A stretch of 64,000 nucleotides of DNA from positions 930,001-994,000 of the forward strand of contig BPGE01000001.1 of the NCBI GenBank assembly GCA_026002875.1. Direction: 5' to 3'. Positions within the stretch are counted from its first letter, which is position 1; every line of letters starts with the position of its first letter. Origin of the DNA: Bryobacteraceae bacterium (lineage in GTDB: Bacteria > Acidobacteriota > Terriglobia > Bryobacterales > Bryobacteraceae). Under the pieces are notes generated by a model. That model had not been told where the DNA came from and did no database searches. It was given only the letters and a program-made list of their open reading frames with translations. Shown here piece after piece: positions 17,326-25,802 of the stretch. The position numbers were made by a program, and so were the translations under genes.

Positions 17326-17344
17326 TGTAACCAGCATAGTTACA
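17326..17344 (-). promoter_or_regulatory. Perfect inverted repeat, putative Rrf2 autoregulatory operator
   Basis: TGTAAC, seven bases, GTTACA: a perfect 6-bp dyad ending 13 bp upstream of the preferred Rrf2 start. A related site lies before the qorB-like gene. Position and repetition suggest the operator of this Rrf2 protein. Confidence 0.6.
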
Positions 17345-17354
17345 ATTCACTGCG

Positions 17355-18480
17355 ATGTCAATACCTGCGCTCGCGACCCAATTGCCTTCGTTGTCACGAT
17401 TCACGCCTGTAGAACCGCTTCATCTCTCCGACCCGCGCCGCACGGTCCAAATCCAAGGCTTCTACGGCCGCGCGGCGACGACCACCATGCACGACGCCAC
17501 CGAGACCGGCTTCCAGATCTCGGGCATCTTCCAGGCGGCCGGGGACTTCGCCAACATTCAGCTCTTCTCGGCCTACGACTACTTCAACCACCTGCGCCTG
17601 AAGCCGCTCCCGGTGACGGATCTCTCAGGGCAGACCCTTCAGTACGACCTGCAGATCCTTCCCAATGGCGGGGAGGGCAATGTGCGGCCCGACTGCGTGC
17701 GCTACGCCTCGGTCAGGCGGGACAAACTCACCATCACGATCGGCGCACGCGATTTCTGCGAAGTCCCGCTCATGCACCACGCCGCAGTCGTTTCAGGCGA
17801 CTACACTCCCGGCAGCTTCGGCTTCTCGCTTCACGACCGCGATGCCGCCACGCTCGACGAATTGCTCGTCGGCAAGCCTGCCCCTGCGCTCACCGACAAG
17901 GCCTGCGTCTATTTCATGGGTACGCGATGGTCCTGCTCCTCGGCAGAGGCGATTGCCTTCTGCGAACTCGAAAGCGATCTCGCTCATGGCGCCGGCAGCC
18001 CGGATGCCCCTTCGACCGAGCAGGCCATCTGGTGGCAAGACGACTGGTGGTTCTGGCACAACTTCTTCATCGACAACACGACCGTCGCGGTCGGTCCCCA
18101 GAGCGGATTTTCGGACGCGGCAGAGATCGACCAGTACTTCGCCAACTGGATCAACAACGATCCGAACGTCAACGGACTCGTCGCCTGCTCGGCGTCGGGC
18201 AACGTCGTCACCGTGACGCTGAAGCCCGGCGTGACTGGCCCCATCGTCGTCTGATCGAACAGCGGGTCGGCGCCGGCGACGCTCACCCGCTTCGTGCCGG
18301 GCGTCTATACCGCGCGCGTGGCGTCATCGGGCGAGATCCGCGAGGGCGACTATGTGGGGCTGGATATTGCAGGCGCCAACGACGAGGTCGTCAAGGTCCT
18401 CTCGGTATCGTGCGGGAGCTTCACGGCGCACTTCAGCCATCGACACATGGCCGGCGCTGCATGCCGGGTGCTGCCTCGTG
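17355..18480 (+). pseudogene. Phage-structural-like protein with in-frame stop
   Basis: The frame opens at an ATG at 17355. Phage-like homology runs from about 17400 (PRRTVQIQGFYGRAATTTM, GFQISGIFQAAGDFANIQLF, then a Trp-rich AIWWQDDWWFWHNFFIDNTT). A segment follows of the type seen in tail proteins (EIDQYFANWINNDPNVNG, ACSASGNVVTVTLKPG). A TGA at 18252-18254 interrupts the frame. The same frame then continues as TRFVPGVYTARVASSGEIRE, DYVGLDIAGANDEVVKV and SFTAHFSHRHMAGA to about 18480, so the TGA is a nonsense mutation in a longer gene. The second part is related to the fragment at 14490-14999. No SECIS-like or readthrough context is evident. Confidence 0.5.
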
Positions 18481-19850
18481 CCCGGCACTTCGGACGGGTG
18501 CTGAAGAGCGCAGGGTGGACGCGCCGCGGCCGGATTACGGCATGCAGCCAAGCAGCCTCGCTGTCAAGCAGTTCGCGATTACTCACTCGTCTTCAAAGCC
18601 TACACTGCAACTGTCCAGCCCCTCGGGTTCACCTCACACTTGAAGCCACACGGACACAAGCGGTGCCATGGCCGGTGCTTGACTCGTGCGATTCATGAAC
18701 GGGCCGTCATTCCCCTCCTGTAGTTCGTCCATCTGCCCGCCGGAATCCGCGCTCTCGCGCGTCCGGAAGCCGCGAGGTGCACGGACCGGAAGACACTGGC
18801 CTTGCCCCATTGCGAGGACAACTCGAATGGCACCGCAAGTACATCGGCTGCCTCTCCGCTGCGCTCGGTGAGACGATTGCCGGTGCGGCGGGGCAGGTCG
18901 CTGAGCCGGGTACCCGATTGGATGTCGCGTGACCCGACGAGGTTTGGGTGCAGGACGCTACAGAAGCGAAAATGTTGCGATCCGGAACGCGGGCACAGTG
19001 GCAGTTTCTCGATGCCCATCAGCCAGACGCTAATGAAAACCGGTTGGTGTCGGTGGGTTGTGGGCGGCCGTGACAGGAGGGGCTTGAGAGCGCGAACAGC
19101 ATCGATGAAAAGCAGGCAAATACAGCCCTCAGACGAGCACCCTCAAGATGGAGGAGAGCGGATTTTACGAACCCCCGTCCGTGGGTGTCTGCTGGGTGTC
19201 GGGATTGCGACACCAGGCGGGGCACAACCGCGAAGTCTCGGGAAAAACCAGGAAAAACGGCAACCTGCAGGACAGTCGGAAGGATGCCGGTAATTCGCTG
19301 CATCTAAAAGAATTACATCGATCAGTACCAGCCGTCTCCCACCCTCACCGCCACTCTTCCCTGAATTTCTCCAGCTGGATTATGTTGGGCATCCTGGTGC
19401 GGTCTGGCCGCCAGTAATAGCCTGATCGACGGCATCCGGTTCTGGCCATCCAGACCAGTCCTCGCGGCTTTCTGCTCGATCACCTCCGTCTTGACAAGGG
19501 CCTGCTGCCGCGTTGCGGAACGCCCGGGGCAGGGACGGGCGCCCTGGCACGGATTGAGCCCGGGGCAGTGCAAGGACCGTGGCAGAAGAGCAGGTTTGCC
19601 AGCACGCCCCAAAAGAAGCACCGCATGGCGCGACAGGACATTCTCTGCGGCTGTCCGGACATCGCCTGGCTGCGGAAGCCATGATGCGGGCCGAAATCGG
19701 CGGTGCGAAGCGGCCCGCCTGCGCCAACCAGCGGCACGGAAGCGGAAGGGCCGCACGGTCCGGCCTTCGACGGTGAACTTCGATCCTTCCCTTCTCAGGC
19801 GCCCGTCTGCATATAGCGGAAGTGGCGACAGGGCTCAAGGCAGCATCGTG
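18481..19850. other. 1.4-kb stretch without a recognisable gene
   Basis: Open frames in both strands are short, with compositions typical of chance GC-rich frames. A short minus-strand frame ending near 19345 (last residues MPNIIQLEKFREEWR) looks more protein-like than its surroundings. It is only some 40 codons and has no family resemblance I can name. The stretch separates the phage/IS zone from the intact gene block that starts at 19851 and is probably degraded accessory DNA. Confidence 0.4.
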
Positions 19851-21326
19851 TCAGGTGAGGTCGAGCCATTCGATGCCCGCTTTCGAGAGGGCGTAGCCGA
19901 CTTCCTTGCGCCAGTCGCCGTAACAGGTCATCCAGTGGAAGCCACGCATGGCCGAGGCGAGCCTGTATGAATCGCAGCGGAAGCCGACGTCGATCTGTGC
20001 GCGGCAGATCGGCAGGAAGGGATTGGCGACGATTTCGCCCTCGAATCCGACCCAGCGTTTGAAGCTGAAATCGGGAATGATATTGGTGACTTTCTGGCCG
20101 ATGCGCATGTCGACTTTCGGCGCAGCGCCATAGTCGCTTTCGAAATGCGTGACCATGCGGACGGGCTCCGGATTCCTGCCGTCCATCTTCCGCGGGGCCG
20201 TGCAATGAGCGAGCGTGACAAGGCCGTGGTGCGGCGTGGTGGGATCGTTCAGGAAGACGGGCAGCCCGGAAATCGCCTGAAGCAAAATTCCGGAGGGAAT
20301 GACAACAAAATCGGACTCGCAAAATGCAAGATATCCTTCGTCATTGAGCAGGCTGAGCGGCAGGCAGGCGGTGGTCTCGCCGATGGGCATGATGGTGGAC
20401 ATGCAATGGTTGATCGTGATGGCGGTTGCGCCGGCTTCGCGCATCATGCCGCGGAGGACGTGGGTGAGGAGAAACGCGTTGTCGACGTACTCGCGGCGCG
20501 TTTCGAGCTTGACGCCTTTTCTGCCGAGATAGTCTCCGGCCTCGAGCGCCGCCTGTTTGACGAGCCTGTCGTCTTTTCGCGCGGCCTGCAGACGGCGGCC
20601 GAGTTCGTCATAGGAGACATCGACGAGATCGAGGCCGAAGCGCTCGCGCGCGAGTTGCGGCGCCCTGCGGCCTCCGGCGCCCCAGCCGGAGGCGCCGCCA
20701 AGGCACAGAACCCGGCGGCCCTGCGTATGCTTCAGGCCGCCCAGCGCGCGGAGGCGCCAGGCGACGTCAGCCGTTTCATCGACCACCACGTCCATCGCAT
20801 CCGCCCCGGGCTGACCCCAGTCGTCGTCGGTCTTGCGGAGGAATCGCGGGTGGACGATCTCGTACCACTCGTAGACAGGCCCCGAGCGGTGACGGACAAA
20901 GATGACCGTGGGCGTCTCGGGCTTCGCGACGCTCTCCAGCAGCCGCACGCTGCCAGAAGCCGGATACATCAGCAGCGTGTCGTATTCGCCGGCGGCCACG
21001 GTCTTGCCTTCCTCCACGGAGCGGATTTCGCGCAGCGGAAGGAACTCGATTGGGTACGCGGCCGCGCGGGCGATGGACTCGAGCCCGCGGGCGATGCGTG
21101 CCCGCTCCTCGGCGACTTCTCTTTCTGTAAACAGGCCGCCCCAGGGCCGCCAGCTTGTCTGCGGGCGGGGCTGGAAAATCTGGTAGATGAGCACAGGCTG
21201 GACGCGCAGCGTGCGGCGCGCGCCCGGCTCGAGAGGGTGGCCGCCGGAAGGCGCTGCCACAAGGGGAAGGGCGGCGCCGGTTTTCAGCAGCGTGCGCCGG
21301 CTCATGGCGGACATGCAGCAGGGCAT
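19851..21326 (-). CDS. Tat-exported sugar-isomerase-like protein (FucI/AraA fold)
   Basis: 491 residues. A twin-arginine signal (MSRRTLLKTGAALPLVAAP) directs a folded protein to the periplasm. The rest resembles the L-fucose/L-arabinose isomerase superfamily, most clearly in the C-terminal half. There ATAITINHCMSTIMPIGETT, PLSLLNDEGYLAFCESDFVV and NDPTTPHHGLVTLAHCTAPR correspond to the isomerase active-site region with its conserved acidic and His residues. The export signal is unusual for such enzymes, which are cytoplasmic. It could be an exported epimerase/isomerase or a sugar-binding relative. The start at MSRRTL (near 21305) is likelier than the ATG at 21326, since it places the Arg pair at the usual position. 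No obvious operon partner. Confidence 0.65.
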   Translation of the reverse strand: MPCCMSAMSRRTLLKTGAALPLVAAPSGGHPLEPGARRTLRVQPVLIYQIFQPRPQTSWRPWGGLFTEREVAEERARIARGLESIARAAAYPIEFLPLREIRSVEEGKTVAAGEYDTLLMYPASGSVRLLESVAKPETPTVIFVRHRSGPVYEWYEIVHPRFLRKTDDDWGQPGADAMDVVVDETADVAWRLRALGGLKHTQGRRVLCLGGASGWGAGGRRAPQLARERFGLDLVDVSYDELGRRLQAARKDDRLVKQAALEAGDYLGRKGVKLETRREYVDNAFLLTHVLRGMMREAGATAITINHCMSTIMPIGETTACLPLSLLNDEGYLAFCESDFVVIPSGILLQAISGLPVFLNDPTTPHHGLVTLAHCTAPRKMDGRNPEPVRMVTHFESDYGAAPKVDMRIGQKVTNIIPDFSFKRWVGFEGEIVANPFLPICRAQIDVGFRCDSYRLASAMRGFHWMTCYGDWRKEVGYALSKAGIEWLDLT

Positions 21327-21401
21327 GAGGGCCTCCTGTCGGGAAAAGTTCGCCCTACTCTTATTTCAGATTCCCGAGTCTGATTCAAGCCCCGGCGCCG
21401 T

Positions 21402-24400
21402 TCAGCCGCCGATCGTGCGTTCGAGTTCCGCCACCGCGAGACGCAGGCCCGCGCGGGCCTCTTCCGCCAGGGCCTCGGCTTCCGCGGCGGCCGCCTGAGC
21501 TTCAGCGAGTTTCACAGGCGGGGCGACGCCGGTTTCGACGGCATCCGAAGTAATGCGGAGAGCTTCGCGGCGGGCTTCGAGGGCGCGCTCGGCGACGCGG
21601 ACCAGATCCTGGAAGCGCTCGACCTTGCGGCGGGCCTTCTCGACGTCGATCTGTACGCGATGGCGGACGCGCAGGAGATTCTGTTCAGCCTGCTCCAGCT
21701 GCGCGCGGCGCTCGCCGACGAGAGCGCGCTTCTTGCCGCCGTCGAACAGATCCCACGACAGGCGCGCGCCGACGGCGGCATTGGAAGAGGGCAGGAAGGG
21801 CACGCCGCGCTGCTGCGCGTGCGTGGCGAACAGCGCGATGTCCGGGATGAACTCGGCCTGCGCGGCGCGGACGGCGCGGCGGGCCTTTTCGACTGCGGCT
21901 TCGGCGGCTTTCACTTCGGGGCTGCGCTCGAGGGCGCGTTGCCCCAGCGCCTCGGCCGGCTCGACCGGCGGCGCAGCCCAGAGAGAGGGGACGAGCTCGA
22001 GTTCTGCGTCCGGATCCAGGCCGATCAGGTCGGCGAGTTCCGCCAGCACGTCGGCGCGCTGGTTTTCGAGCTGAAGCAGAGTGTTTTTCGCTTCCAGCAG
22101 GCGGGCGTCGGCCTCGAGAAGTTTGACGTCGAGTGCGGCGCCGGACTCGACGGCGTTGGCGGCGTCGGCGCGGGCGGCTTCAGCGGCCTCGACTTTCCGG
22201 CGCGCGGCAGCGATGCGCTTTTCGAGCAGGAGGGCACCGAGATAGGCTTCCTGAACTTTCAGGGCGATTTCGTTTTCGGCGCGGCGGGTTTCCGCTTCCG
22301 CGATGCGGATGTCCTGCTCGGCGGCGCGCGTGCCGGCGCGGATGCGGATGAGAGGCGTGAGAGGTTGGGCGGCCGTCGTCATGGAAAGGCCGAACGTGTT
22401 GGCGCCCTGCAGCAGGCGCAGGTCGTCCGATGGGACTGGGCTGAGCTGCGGCAGCACGCCGAGAAAGCCCCGCGGGATGGCGACGTTCTGCAACTGGCTG
22501 TTGTAGAGGAGGCTCGATTCATTGGAAAGGCGCGGGAAGGCGTTGGCGCGGATGGCGTCGCGTTTGCGGGCCGATTCGCGCTCCTTCAGACGCTGGATTT
22601 TCAGGATCGGGTTCTGCTGGCGGGCCATGGCGAGGGCCTCGTCGAGCGTGATGCGGCGCGGTTCGGCGCGGAGACCCGGCTGGAACAAAAGTAGCAGCAG
22701 GACGGGCGCCAGGGTGGCCGGGCGCCAGCGGGCGGCGCGGCGCTTGGCCACGACGTAAAGCACAGGCACGACGACGAGCGTGAAGAACATGGAGCAGATG
22801 AGCCCGACGGCGATGGCGCTGGCCAGCGGGGACCACAGGCTGGACCCGCTGAGGATCATGGGCAGCACGCCCACGGCCGCCGCAGCAGTGGTCAGGAAAA
22901 TCGGCCGCAGGCGGCGTTCGCCGGCCTCAAGAGCGGCCGTTTCCAGCGGAGCGCCCGCGCGCTGTCGTTCATGGATGTAATCGACGAGGATGATCGCGTT
23001 GCGCACAACCACGCCGGAAAGGCTGATGACGCCCATAAACGCCGTAAAGCTGAACGGATTTCCCGTCAGAATCAGCCCGAAGACCGCCCCTGGCAGGGCC
23101 AGTGGAATGGACATCATCACGACCAGCGTGTCGACGGGCGAGCGGAACTGGAAGAGCAGGATCAGGAAAATCAGCAGAATGCTCAGGGCCAGCACGACGT
23201 GCATTTCTCCGAATGTTTCTTTCTGCCCCTCGATTTCTCCGCCATATTCGATGCGGTATCCGGGCGGAAGCGGGATGGCGGCGAGCTGTTGCTGCGCCGA
23301 TTTCAGGATTTGCGAGGGCAGGTGCGCCTCGTCGGGGATGGCCATGACGGTGAGCGTGCGCAGGCCGTTGCGGCGGACGATGCGGCTGGGGCGCCACTCG
23401 GGCTCGACGCTGGCGACGCTGCGAAGGGGAACGCGCGCGCCCGTCAGCGCGCTGACGACGTAAGCGTCTCCGACATCGTCGAAGGTGTTTCGGTACTGCT
23501 CCTCGAGGCGCAGTACGACGGGGATGTCGCGGTCGCCCTCCCAGAACGTGGTGACAGGCAGACCGCTGAAACCGCCCGCCATCTGGAGAGCGAGCATGGA
23601 ATTGCTGAAACCCAGGCGGTTGGCGACCTCTTCGTTCACGCGCAGGGAGAGCTCCGGCGCATCTTCGTGGAAGTCGTCGAAGACATATTCGGCGCCCGCC
23701 GTGCGGCGCAGGATCGCCTCAGCCTGATCGCCGATTTCGCGCAGGCGGCGGAGGTCGTCTTCGCCATCCAGCGTGGAGACAATGCGCACTTCGACCGGCG
23801 CCTTCATGACCGTGCCCTGTTCGAGCTCGCGCACGATGGCAAGCGCCTCCGGCGCGACGGCCTGCAGCTCGCGGCGCAGGCGGAACACAAGCGGAGGCGT
23901 ATCTTCCGCGCTCCGGGTGTTGACCACGATCTGGGCATAATTTCGGGCGGGGAATTCTGGGTCGACGTTGTAATAGAAGCGCGGAGCGGAGTCGCCGACA
24001 AAAGACGCGAAACTCGTGACGAGCGGCTCCTTGCGGAGATGCTGTTCGATGCGGCGAACGGCGGCGTCGGTCTTTTCGAGGCGCGTCCCTTCAGGAAGCC
24101 AGAGATGGATGACGAACTGGTTGCGCTCGGCGGTGGGGAAGAAGCGCTCGGGCACGACAGTGCGCAGGAGCACGATTCCCAGAAGGAAGACGGCGGCGCC
24201 GCCGGCGAGGGTGAGGGCCTTGTTGCGCATGGCGGCGTGGATGACGCGGTTGTAGCTGGACTGCATGAAGTCGATGGCGTTGAAGCGCTTCCTGCGCGGT
24301 TCGGCCTCGGGCGGATGGAGTCCGCGGCGGATGAAGAACCGGCAGAGCCACGGCGTGACCAGCATGGCCACGGCGTAGGAGCAGGAGAGAGCGACGGCGA

Positions 24401-25802
24401 CGGCGACCGGCAGCGCCTGGATGAATTCGCCCACCGCTCCGCTGATGATGAGCATCGGCAGGAACGCGGCGATGATGGTGAGCGTGGCGGTGAGCACGGG
24501 CAGCCAGAGTTCAGTGGCGCAGCGCCATGCGGCTTCCATCCGGGGGGTGCCGCGGTCGAGGTGCTCGACGTAGTTGTCGGCGATGACGATGGCGTCGTCG
24601 ACCACCATGCCGAGCACGACGATCAGAGCGGAAATGGAAACCTGGTGCAGTTCGACGCCGATCGCGTGCAGCAGGGCGAACGTGGCGGCGACGGTGACGG
24701 GAATGGCAAGGCTGGCGATGAGCGCCACGCGCAGGGGCAGCAGGATGATGGTGACGAGGATGACGGCGCTGATGGCGATGCCGAACTCGCGGATGAAGTG
24801 CGTGATGCGGCGCTCGACGACGGCGGGCTGATCGGCGAGGATGTCGATGCGGAGGTCGGGAGGCAGCGTGGCGCGCACCTCGGCGAGCTTTTCACGCAGG
24901 GCGCGGCCGAACTCGACGATGTTGTAGCCCTCCTGCATTTCGACGCTGACCAGGACGGCGGGCTCGCCGTTGAAACGGCACAGCGAGCGGGGCTCGCCTT
25001 CGACGCGCTCGACGCGGGCCAGATCGCCGAGATAGACGGGCTGGCCGGTTGGCGAGACGTCGATCATGACGCGCCGGATCTCGTCCACGTCCTGGAAAAG
25101 GCCGGACGCGCGCATGGGCTGCGCCGCCGCGCCGGTCTTCAGCTCGCCGCCGTACTGGACCACGTTGCGGCCGCGGAGGGCCTGGATCACCTTCATCGGC
25201 GAGAGCGCATACTGGGACACGCGCTCCATGGACGAGGTGATGCGGATCTCTTCCTTCTGCTCGCCGATGCGCTTCAGCTTGGCCACGGCGCGCAGGGTGC
25301 GGAATTCGTCTTCGAGCCGTTCGGCGTACTCTTTCAGATCCGTGTAGCTGTAACGGCTGCCGTGCACGGCCACCAGCAGCGCGACCGTGTCGCCGAAATC
25401 GTCGCGCACAACAGGGCCCTGCACGCCCTCCGGCAGTTCCGTGAGCTTGAGCTCGATCAACGCATGGCGGAGCTTCGACCAGAAGACGTCGGGCTGTTTG
25501 ACATGGTCTTCGAGTTCGACATGGATGACGCAGAGGTCGCTGCGGCTGGTGGACCAGGTCTTCGCCTTGCGGACTTCCTCGAAACGGAAGAGCCGGTCTT
25601 CGATCTTGCGCGTGACCTGCTTTTCGACCTGCTCGGCGGTGGCGCCCGGGTACATGGCGATGACGAGGCCTGTGCGGATGGTGATCTTCGGGTCTTCGCG
25701 CCGCGGCATGGTGAGCAGCGACGTGATGCCGGTGGCGAGGACGGCGGCCGTGAGAAGCAGCGTGACCTGCGGGTACCGGAGGGCGGACTTGACGGGGTTC
25801 AT
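21402..25802 (-). CDS. RND efflux permease fused to a TolC-family outer-membrane factor
   Basis: A single 1466-residue frame with two proteins' worth of domains. Residues 1-1020 are a complete RND permease: 12 membrane helices in two halves, two large periplasmic loops, and TM4 VVLGMVVDDAIVIADNYVEH with the paired Asp of the proton relay. Residues 1029-1046 (ATLAPVLLLLLFQPGLRA) look like a signal-peptide hydrophobic core with a cleavage site at LRA|EP. Residues 1047-1466 are a full TolC-type factor (ITLDEALAMARQQNPILKI, a second OEP repeat near 1270, ending AVAELERTIGG). Usually these are separate genes. Cleavage by signal peptidase after residue 1046 could release the outer-membrane part. 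No frameshift is visible and codon use is uniform. The start ATG overlaps the adaptor's stop by 4 bp. Confidence 0.9.
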   Translation of the reverse strand: MNPVKSALRYPQVTLLLTAAVLATGITSLLTMPRREDPKITIRTGLVIAMYPGATAEQVEKQVTRKIEDRLFRFEEVRKAKTWSTSRSDLCVIHVELEDHVKQPDVFWSKLRHALIELKLTELPEGVQGPVVRDDFGDTVALLVAVHGSRYSYTDLKEYAERLEDEFRTLRAVAKLKRIGEQKEEIRITSSMERVSQYALSPMKVIQALRGRNVVQYGGELKTGAAAQPMRASGLFQDVDEIRRVMIDVSPTGQPVYLGDLARVERVEGEPRSLCRFNGEPAVLVSVEMQEGYNIVEFGRALREKLAEVRATLPPDLRIDILADQPAVVERRITHFIREFGIAISAVILVTIILLPLRVALIASLAIPVTVAATFALLHAIGVELHQVSISALIVVLGMVVDDAIVIADNYVEHLDRGTPRMEAAWRCATELWLPVLTATLTIIAAFLPMLIISGAVGEFIQALPVAVAVALSCSYAVAMLVTPWLCRFFIRRGLHPPEAEPRRKRFNAIDFMQSSYNRVIHAAMRNKALTLAGGAAVFLLGIVLLRTVVPERFFPTAERNQFVIHLWLPEGTRLEKTDAAVRRIEQHLRKEPLVTSFASFVGDSAPRFYYNVDPEFPARNYAQIVVNTRSAEDTPPLVFRLRRELQAVAPEALAIVRELEQGTVMKAPVEVRIVSTLDGEDDLRRLREIGDQAEAILRRTAGAEYVFDDFHEDAPELSLRVNEEVANRLGFSNSMLALQMAGGFSGLPVTTFWEGDRDIPVVLRLEEQYRNTFDDVGDAYVVSALTGARVPLRSVASVEPEWRPSRIVRRNGLRTLTVMAIPDEAHLPSQILKSAQQQLAAIPLPPGYRIEYGGEIEGQKETFGEMHVVLALSILLIFLILLFQFRSPVDTLVVMMSIPLALPGAVFGLILTGNPFSFTAFMGVISLSGVVVRNAIILVDYIHERQRAGAPLETAALEAGERRLRPIFLTTAAAAVGVLPMILSGSSLWSPLASAIAVGLICSMFFTLVVVPVLYVVAKRRAARWRPATLAPVLLLLLFQPGLRAEPRRITLDEALAMARQQNPILKIQRLKERESARKRDAIRANAFPRLSNESSLLYNSQLQNVAIPRGFLGVLPQLSPVPSDDLRLLQGANTFGLSMTTAAQPLTPLIRIRAGTRAAEQDIRIAEAETRRAENEIALKVQEAYLGALLLEKRIAAARRKVEAAEAARADAANAVESGAALDVKLLEADARLLEAKNTLLQLENQRADVLAELADLIGLDPDAELELVPSLWAAPPVEPAEALGQRALERSPEVKAAEAAVEKARRAVRAAQAEFIPDIALFATHAQQRGVPFLPSSNAAVGARLSWDLFDGGKKRALVGERRAQLEQAEQNLLRVRHRVQIDVEKARRKVERFQDLVRVAERALEARREALRITSDAVETGVAPPVKLAEAQAAAAEAEALAEEARAGLRLAVAELERTIGG

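Noticed and set aside
18252-18254. Selenocysteine or stop-codon readthrough at the in-frame TGA
   Set aside because: No hairpin resembling a SECIS element just downstream, and the locus is otherwise fragmented, so a nonsense mutation is simpler.
19322-19838. Overlapping minus-strand frames of about 145-150 codons
   Set aside because: Composition is typical of chance frames in GC-rich DNA, the two frames overlap each other, and neither has a recognisable motif.
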